A model generated the notes under the pieces. It did not search any database and was not told the origin of the DNA. It saw only the letters and a list, made by a program, of their open reading frames with translations. A stretch of 10,350 nt of DNA from Gammaproteobacteria bacterium (GTDB taxonomy: Bacteria; Pseudomonadota; Gammaproteobacteria; Steroidobacterales; GCA-2729495): NCBI GenBank assembly GCA_030429685.1, contig JAUIEY010000052.1:1-10350 (forward strand), given 5' to 3'. Positions 5,929 through 10,350 of the stretch are shown piece after piece. Within the stretch, counting starts at the first letter, position 1; every line of letters starts with the position of its first letter. Position numbers and translations under genes: made by a program.

Positions 5929-6846
5929 ATGAGTGATGCGACTAAGGCAGTAGCAGGAGGCTCGCGGCTGTGGCGCGCGCCATGGGTGGGAATATTCAGC
6001 CTTATTGCAATGCTGCTGGGTATTGGACTGGCTCATGCCGTGATGCGCGCCATCGAAGAAGCGCTTGGCCATGACCTGACCTACATCGCGCAGCTGTTTA
6101 TCGGTGCCGCATCCGTCGTCTGGCTCTGGTATGGCGTCAAGTCAAAAAGCGAAAACTTCGCCACCTGGACCGGCTTTTTCGTCGGCATCATCATCTGGAT
6201 GACCTGGGTCGAACTGTTCTACATGTATTACGGCCGCAAAAACTTCGGCATGATGCCGCGGGTTGACGGCGGGGTGAGTACAGAACCTGAATACCTGATC
6301 ATGACCGCCACCACCGGTGTGTTGATGTTCATGCTGGTGTTTTACATTTTTGATAAAGACACGCGCTGCAACATGTTCGTGTGGATTCAGAAAAAACTGA
6401 AACTGCGCGAAGGACTGGGTCCCAGCACCAAGACGGCCCGCGATCGCAATTACGCGATTATTACTTTCATGGAAACCATTTACGTAACCTGGTTCTGCTA
6501 TGCGTGGAACCTGCTGGTCTTTGATCCGGCTTTCGTGGGCTATGGTGAAGACGCTTTTGTTGCCGAGCTGGGTTCAGTATTTGTGTCCATTGCCTGGGGT
6601 GGCTTTTGCTTTAGTCGTCTTATCAAATACCGGCGCACTTCGACCGCCATTCGCTATGGTATTCCGACAGCGAATATCCTGTGGATTTCGGTTGAAATCA
6701 TGTCGGGCTGGGGTCTGATGACCGAAGTCTGGCTGGAACCCAGCAAATACATAGTGGAGGTGCTGGCAATTCTGGCGGCTTTCACAGTGTTGTCCGTGCT
6801 GATTTACAAGGCACCCAAAAAACCCTCGGAGTTGCAGGAATGGTAA
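5929..6846 (+). CDS. Unknown eight-helix membrane protein with intramembrane glutamates
   Basis: A 305-residue polytopic inner-membrane protein I cannot assign to a family. Hydrophobic segments lie at about 19-39, 50-70, 78-101, 121-141, 174-198, 210-232, 243-264 and 272-294, suggesting eight helices with both ends in the cytoplasm (basic RLWRAP before helix 1, KAPKK after helix 8). A charged loop (142-173, DKDTRCN then KKLKLREG) separates two four-helix halves. Three helices carry a glutamate in an aromatic setting: E95 (WMTWVELFYMYYG), E182 (METIYVTW) and E256 (LWISVEIMSGW). Helix 1 has a histidine, H36. These could line a polar or metal site. The gene overlaps the next (two-cysteine periplasmic) gene, so the products probably act together. 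It does not resemble AmoA/PmoA/PmoC as far as I can judge by eye. Confidence 0.85.
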   Translation: MSDATKAVAGGSRLWRAPWVGIFSLIAMLLGIGLAHAVMRAIEEALGHDLTYIAQLFIGAASVVWLWYGVKSKSENFATWTGFFVGIIIWMTWVELFYMYYGRKNFGMMPRVDGGVSTEPEYLIMTATTGVLMFMLVFYIFDKDTRCNMFVWIQKKLKLREGLGPSTKTARDRNYAIITFMETIYVTWFCYAWNLLVFDPAFVGYGEDAFVAELGSVFVSIAWGGFCFSRLIKYRRTSTAIRYGIPTANILWISVEIMSGWGLMTEVWLEPSKYIVEVLAILAAFTVLSVLIYKAPKKPSELQEW

Positions 6847-7232
6847 GGCGTATATTTTTGCTGCTGGTCGCCGGTCTGTTTACCACCGCTTCGATAGCGG
6901 ACCCGTCGGACAGCCGGATCAGGATTCATCCCGGCATGGGCGGCGTCAGTGACATTGGCGCTACCGATTGTGCGCTGTTCAATGAGATGCACTACAACGG
7001 GCCCACCGGCATGGAGCACCACGTGCTGACCTGGGTGCAGGGCTATGTGTTTGCCAAAACCGGATCCAATATTGATGCCATGCTGGACAAAATTCCGGAT
7101 GGCGGTGGTTGGGATTTTGCCAGCCTGACCGGCGTATTTGTCGACTACTGCAAGGCCAATCCCACCGAGCCGGTATCCACGGCTGCTGTCCGGGTCTGGT
7201 CGGTACTCGAAGCGGGTCAGCCTGCGCCCTGA
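6840..7232 (+). CDS. Secreted two-cysteine protein, HdeA/Rap1a-like
   Basis: A 130-residue protein with a signal peptide (1-20, cleavage after SIA) and a mature part of about 110 residues with exactly two cysteines (C44 and C104), likely joined in the periplasm. The pattern C-A-L-F ... W-V-Q-G-Y-V (65-70) ... V-D-Y-C-K-A-N-P (101-108) ... V-S-T-A-A (112-116) is like small helical periplasmic proteins of the HdeA or Rap1a/Tai type. Family membership is by pattern only; HdeA is an acid chaperone and Rap1a an immunity protein, and neither role is shown here. The ATG lies seven bases inside the 3' end of the eight-helix gene, with GGAG upstream, so the two are translationally coupled. Its last 16 bases overlap the convergent oxidoreductase gene. 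Confidence 0.8.
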   Translation: MVRRIFLLLVAGLFTTASIADPSDSRIRIHPGMGGVSDIGATDCALFNEMHYNGPTGMEHHVLTWVQGYVFAKTGSNIDAMLDKIPDGGGWDFASLTGVFVDYCKANPTEPVSTAAVRVWSVLEAGQPAP

Positions 7233-8737
7233 GTGACCTCGCCGGCTCCCGCAGTGGGGGCGATATTGGCGTTCAGGCGGAACAGATTGTGCGGATCCCA
7301 GGTGTTTTTCAGCGCCAGCAGGCGCGGATAGTTGCCGCGGTAGTTGGCGTTAATATGGGTCGCGCTTTCATCCATCAGGCTGTTGGTATAAAAGCCTTCG
7401 GTGTATTCCTGCACCGCGCCGAAATAGTCGCGCCCCCAGGCGACATTGTCCTGTGAATGCCCAGGGTCATCCCAGGCCGCGCCGACCATCAGATCAAACT
7501 CTCCGTAGCGGTGCGCATAAGCCGTCGCATCGTCGGGCAGATCCCGGATTGCGCCGCCCAGCTGGGTCAGTACGATCACCATCTCCCGTTGTGATGACGG
7601 TTCCAGGCGCTGCACCAGTTCATTGGCAAAGCCCGCAGAAATCTCCGGCACGAAGCCCGACTTCATATAGTACTTGCGCCCATAGGCCAGCACGCGATCA
7701 TTGGAAACCTGCAATCTTGAGTACAGGGTTCGCTGCAGGCCCATGCGTATGGGCTTGCCATAGTTGATGAGCGGGGCCAGGTGCCGCTCGCCCTTGCGCA
7801 GGTCACCACTGTAGGTTGCGCTAATTGAAACAAACCCCCGTCCGTTTGGCATCGCCAGAAGATTAGCGCTCAGAGACAGTTCGCGGTGCGCCTGTCGCGA
7901 AAAATCATTGACGAACTTGAGGACCTCGCTGGCCCGTTCAAGCGGATGCAGGATGACACCGCCGAGCACTTCGTTGGCGAACGGATGTAATTGGTATTCG
8001 AATGACGTGGCAACGCCGAAGTTGCCGCCACCGCCCCGCAGGCCCCAGAACAACTCAGCGTTCTCCTGCTCGCTGGCGCGGAGATAGCGGCCGTCGGCCG
8101 TCACGATGTCAGCCGATATCAGGTTATCGCTGGTCAGCCCGTGCTGCCGGCACAGCCGGCCGATGCCACCGCCCAGAGTCAGGCCACCGGCGCCGGTATG
8201 CGAAACCGTTCCCGACGTAGTTGCCAGGCCCAGCGCTATGGTTTCATGGTCGAGGTCGCGCAGCACAGCCCCACCTGCGACTCTGGCCCTGCGTCGTTGC
8301 CGGTCAACCCGCACGCCGTTCATGCGTTTCAAGCTGATCATCAGGCCGCCTTCACAGGCTGACTTGCCGGCAATGCTATGCCCGCCGCCGCGCACCGCCA
8401 GTAGCAGATTGTTTTCGCGCGCAAAATTGACCGCATGCACCACGTCCGCTGCGCCGCTGCACTCTGCTATCAGTGCGGGCTTGCGGTCGAACATGCCGTT
8501 CCAGAGCGCCCGCGCGGCATCGTAGCCATCGGTGCCCGGCAGCAACAAAGGACCATTCAGACTGTCAGCAAAATCCCTGATCAGGCCTCTGGCAAGCGTG
8601 GTTTCTCCGCCGTTGCTGGTGATAGCCGCCACATCGGAACCAACGCGCAAACGGTTGGCCGCGCCGAGGATCAGTCCGGGAAAAGCCGCCATGCCGCCTG
8701 TGGCGAGCGATGCCTTGATGAAGTGCCGACGTTTCAT
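7217..8737 (-). CDS. Tat-exported FAD-linked oxidoreductase, berberine bridge enzyme-like
   Basis: A 506-residue flavoprotein of the FAD-binding-4/BBE family. The N-terminus has a twin-arginine signal (RRHFIK at 3-8, then a hydrophobic stretch to about 27), so it is exported folded with its cofactor. The FAD domain includes AVRGGGHSIAG (114-124), where H120 matches the histidine that binds FAD covalently, then a glycine-rich GGLTLGGGIG (184-193) and GLRGGGGNFGV (232-242). The C-terminal BBE segment is NYRGNYPRLLALKNTWDPHN (465-484). The position of the second FAD-linking cysteine in bicovalent members is not cysteine, so a single covalent link is expected; C196 lies a little further on. Such enzymes oxidise sugars, alcohols or secondary metabolites with oxygen; the substrate here is unknown. 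It begins 10 bases after miaE, so the two are probably co-transcribed. Confidence 0.9.
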   Translation of the reverse strand: MKRRHFIKASLATGGMAAFPGLILGAANRLRVGSDVAAITSNGGETTLARGLIRDFADSLNGPLLLPGTDGYDAARALWNGMFDRKPALIAECSGAADVVHAVNFARENNLLLAVRGGGHSIAGKSACEGGLMISLKRMNGVRVDRQRRRARVAGGAVLRDLDHETIALGLATTSGTVSHTGAGGLTLGGGIGRLCRQHGLTSDNLISADIVTADGRYLRASEQENAELFWGLRGGGGNFGVATSFEYQLHPFANEVLGGVILHPLERASEVLKFVNDFSRQAHRELSLSANLLAMPNGRGFVSISATYSGDLRKGERHLAPLINYGKPIRMGLQRTLYSRLQVSNDRVLAYGRKYYMKSGFVPEISAGFANELVQRLEPSSQREMVIVLTQLGGAIRDLPDDATAYAHRYGEFDLMVGAAWDDPGHSQDNVAWGRDYFGAVQEYTEGFYTNSLMDESATHINANYRGNYPRLLALKNTWDPHNLFRLNANIAPTAGAGEVTQGAG

Positions 8738-8747
8738 AAGCTCATGC

Positions 8748-9332
8748 TTAGTGCAGCGCCGGACGCAATGCCAGCCCGGCGCAAATCTGTGCCTCCAGAG
8801 CGGTCAGTTCGTCGAGGCGGGCGTCAATGATTTTCGCGTCGTATTCCTTGTGCAGCATGTGCACGAATACGTGGGCATGTTTGACCTCGCTCTTCCACAG
8901 GCGCCCGTAAAATTCCGCAAGATCCGGATCATCGACATGTTCGGCAACGATGCGAAAACGCTCGGCGCCACGCCGCTCGATAATGGATGAAATCAGCATA
9001 CGATCAATAAATCGTTCATCGCGCCCATGACGCGCGGCCGCCAGTAGCTGGTTTACGTAGGGATCGGGTTCATCCTTACCGAACTGCAGGCCGCGCTTTT
9101 CCATGAAGGCATAGGCTTCGGCAAAGTGCTCCAGTTCTTCCAGCGCCAGCTTTATAAGCTGCGCAATAATGCCTTGCCGATCAGGGTATTTGGCGATCAT
9201 GCTCATGAGCAGTGCATTGGCTTTGCGCTCGCAGCACGCATGATCGACCAGGAAACTGTCAAAGTCACTTAGAACCGTTTTAATCCAGTCCGGCGATGTC
9301 GCGTACCGCAGGTCGATGGATTTGTTTGCCAT
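8748..9332 (-). CDS. miaE: tRNA-(2-methylthio-N6-isopentenyl-adenosine-37) hydroxylase
   Basis: A 194-residue ferritin-like diiron monooxygenase that hydroxylates the isopentenyl group of ms2i6A at position 37 of tRNAs reading UNN codons, using oxygen in the cytoplasm. The four-helix diiron ligand set is present: E35 (CCERKAN), E66-x-x-H69 (EELEHF), E119 (IIERRGAERF) and E149-x-x-H152 (SEVKHAH). Length and the WIKTVLSDFDSFLVDHA-type start fit the MiaE family. The start at 9332 has GAGAG a few bases upstream on the minus strand. The gene is divergent from glnK and probably heads a two-gene operon with the FAD oxidoreductase. The modification enzymes MiaA and MiaB, which make its substrate, are not in the window. 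Confidence 0.93.
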   Translation of the reverse strand: MANKSIDLRYATSPDWIKTVLSDFDSFLVDHACCERKANALLMSMIAKYPDRQGIIAQLIKLALEELEHFAEAYAFMEKRGLQFGKDEPDPYVNQLLAAARHGRDERFIDRMLISSIIERRGAERFRIVAEHVDDPDLAEFYGRLWKSEVKHAHVFVHMLHKEYDAKIIDARLDELTALEAQICAGLALRPALH

Positions 9333-9427
9333 GCGTCAACTCTCAATCGAATTAGGCTAGAATAATCAGCGCTCGGGTTGGGCTATTCTGCTCAGCCAAC
9401 AACAAATAACAAGACCGGGGGCCTTGC
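9333..9427. promoter_or_regulatory. Shared miaE/glnK divergent promoter region with hairpin
   Basis: Only 95 bases separate the divergent starts. A -10-like TAGAAT (9358-9363) on the plus strand could serve glnK, but its -35 region is poor. A dyad GTTGG(G)CT (9377-9384) / AGCCAAC (9394-9400), with one bulged base and a nine-base loop, lies between it and the glnK start and would form a hairpin in the leader or act as an operator. No correctly spaced -24/-12 sigma-54 promoter was found on the plus strand. Confidence 0.35.
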
Positions 9428-9766
9428 ATGAAGCTGATCACAGCCATCATTAAACCATTTCGTCTGGATGACGTGCGTAACGCGCTTGCTGAAGTCGGCG
9501 TAAGTGGCATGACGGTGACCGAAGTCAAAGGCTTCGGGCGTCAGCACGGACACACGGAGCTATACCGGGGGGCCGAATACGTTGTTGATTTTCTGCCCAA
9601 ATCAAAAATTGAAATAGCCGTCAGTGACGATCTGGCGGAAAGGGCAGCGGAAGCCATTATCGCGGCAGCGCGCACCGGCAAAGTGGGTGACGGCAAGATA
9701 TTTATTACCAGTATCGAACAAACCATACGTATACGTACCGGTGATACAGGTGATGGCGCGCTCTAG
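9428..9766 (+). CDS. glnK: P-II family nitrogen regulatory protein
   Basis: A 112-residue trimeric signalling protein that reads 2-oxoglutarate, ATP/ADP and (through uridylylation) glutamine, and in its unmodified form plugs the ammonium channel. The T-loop is canonical: GRQHGHTELYRGAEYVVDF (37-55), with Y51 as the uridylylation site. The B-loop TGKVGDGKIF (83-92) and C-terminal IRIRTGDTGDGAL are also intact, and the length is exactly that of the family. GGGGG lies shortly upstream of the ATG as ribosome binding site. It is named glnK rather than glnB because amtB follows 29 bases later, the widely conserved pairing; sequence alone barely separates the two paralogues. It should act at the cytoplasmic face of AmtB and on nitrogen-control enzymes. 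Confidence 0.94.
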   Translation: MKLITAIIKPFRLDDVRNALAEVGVSGMTVTEVKGFGRQHGHTELYRGAEYVVDFLPKSKIEIAVSDDLAERAAEAIIAAARTGKVGDGKIFITSIEQTIRIRTGDTGDGAL

Positions 9767-9795
9767 TATCTCGCGGCCGGTCTCAGGGGGAAATC

Positions 9796-10350
9796 ATGAA
9801 GGTTAATTTTCGCCGGGCAGCGGGTATTGCGCTGCTGGCATTGCTGTCGGAGCCATTGCGGGCGGACGGGCTGGATTCGGGCGACACGGCCTGGATGCTG
9901 ACTTCCACCGCTCTGGTGCTGTTTATGACTCTGCCCGGGCTTGCGCTTTTCTACGGCGGGCTGGTGCGCACCAAAAACATTCTATCCGTGCTTATGCAGT
10001 GTTTTGCCATTGCCTGCATGGCATCGGTGCTCTGGTTCATAGTCGGCTACACCATGGCTTTCGGCGAAGGCGGCAGTTCCTGGCTGGGCGGTTTCGGGAA
10101 AGTTTTTCTGCAGGGGGTCGGCACCGATTCGCTGTCGGGTACTTACCCGGAAACGGTATTCGTCATGTTCCAGATGACTTTTGCGATCATCACCCCGGCG
10201 TTGATTGTCGGCGGCTTTGCCGAACGCATTCGTTTCAGCGCCATGATTGTTTTTTCCGCACTGTGGTTATTGCTGGTTTATGCGCCGGTGACTTACTGGG
10301 TCTGGGGCGGCGGCTGGCTGGCGCAGCGCGGTTTTATGGATTTTGCCGGC
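9796..10350 (+). CDS. amtB: Ammonium channel, N-terminal part (runs off the window)
   Basis: The first 185 residues of an Amt/MEP/Rh-family ammonium channel; the frame is open to the last base. A signal peptide (about 1-23, MKVNFRRAAG then hydrophobic, LRA/DG) precedes the first membrane helix (about 33-53), as in E. coli AmtB. Family motifs seen are LFYGGLVRTKNILSV (51-65), FQMTFAIITPALI (125-137), GGFAERIRF (139-147) and WVWGGGWLA (168-176). By spacing, F129, W170 and D182 correspond to E. coli F107 (outer gate), W148 (recruitment site) and D160. The pore histidines lie beyond the window. The ATG at 9796 follows CAGGGGGAAATC, a good ribosome binding site, and is 29 bases after glnK, so the two form an operon in which GlnK gates AmtB. 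Confidence 0.94.
   Translation, partial: MKVNFRRAAGIALLALLSEPLRADGLDSGDTAWMLTSTALVLFMTLPGLALFYGGLVRTKNILSVLMQCFAIACMASVLWFIVGYTMAFGEGGSSWLGGFGKVFLQGVGTDSLSGTYPETVFVMFQMTFAIITPALIVGGFAERIRFSAMIVFSALWLLLVYAPVTYWVWGGGWLAQRGFMDFAG

Noticed and set aside
8435..8990. Plus-strand open frames across the oxidoreductase/miaE junction
   Set aside because: They are antisense to two clear family members with intact cofactor-binding residues and have no supporting signals of their own.
9375..9391. Possible sigma-54 promoter GGTTGGGCTATTCTGC before glnK
   Set aside because: The GG and GC doublets cannot be placed 12 bases apart in any register, and the TGGCAC core is absent.

Overview
The window looks like chromosomal DNA of a GC-rich Gammaproteobacterium; the exact lineage cannot be fixed from the sequence. 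This rests on the mix of recognisable genes: a P-II protein with an ammonium channel (glnK-amtB), a tRNA hydroxylase (miaE), a PBP4-type peptidase (dacB), a YgiM-like SH3 protein and a PAS/sigma-54 activator. No rRNA, tRNA, insertion sequence, integrase or CRISPR array was seen.

Layout. (1) 99-1223 (+): exported TolB-like beta-propeller protein. (2) 1437-1739 (-): small unknown membrane-anchored protein with what looks like a complete sigma-54 promoter (1791-1808), an IHF-type site (1826-1838), a cluster of CCGT/ACGG half-sites (1861-1919) and a strong intrinsic terminator (1234-1263) beyond a roughly 200-base structured 3' region. (3) 1920-5840 (+): a tightly packed run of PAS-PAS-AAA+-HTH sigma-54 activator, dacB and an SH3/coiled-coil/TM protein, each overlapping the next. 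(4) 5929-7232 (+): an unrecognised eight-helix membrane protein overlapping a secreted two-cysteine HdeA/Rap1a-like protein, preceded by a perfect 24-bp palindrome. (5) 8748-9332 and 7217-8737 (-): miaE followed by a Tat-exported, covalent-FAD berberine-bridge-type oxidoreductase that converges on and overlaps the two-cysteine gene. (6) 9428 to the window end (+): glnK and the first 185 codons of amtB.

How the parts fit. The most coherent new story is at 1234-3773. The activator retains the GAFTGA loop needed to touch sigma-54, and directly divergent from it lies a match to the -24/-12 promoter with correct spacing, an IHF consensus between promoter and upstream repeats, and inverted repeats at distances typical of enhancer sites. 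This suggests that the activator switches on the small membrane protein. The activator itself has no Shine-Dalgarno, and a -10-like hexamer placed so that transcription would begin at its ATG, so it may be leaderless and controlled by the same repeats. The second candidate for something undescribed is the two-gene unit at 5929-7232. The glnK-amtB pair is the classic nitrogen-sensing module, but no sigma-54 promoter was seen in front of it.
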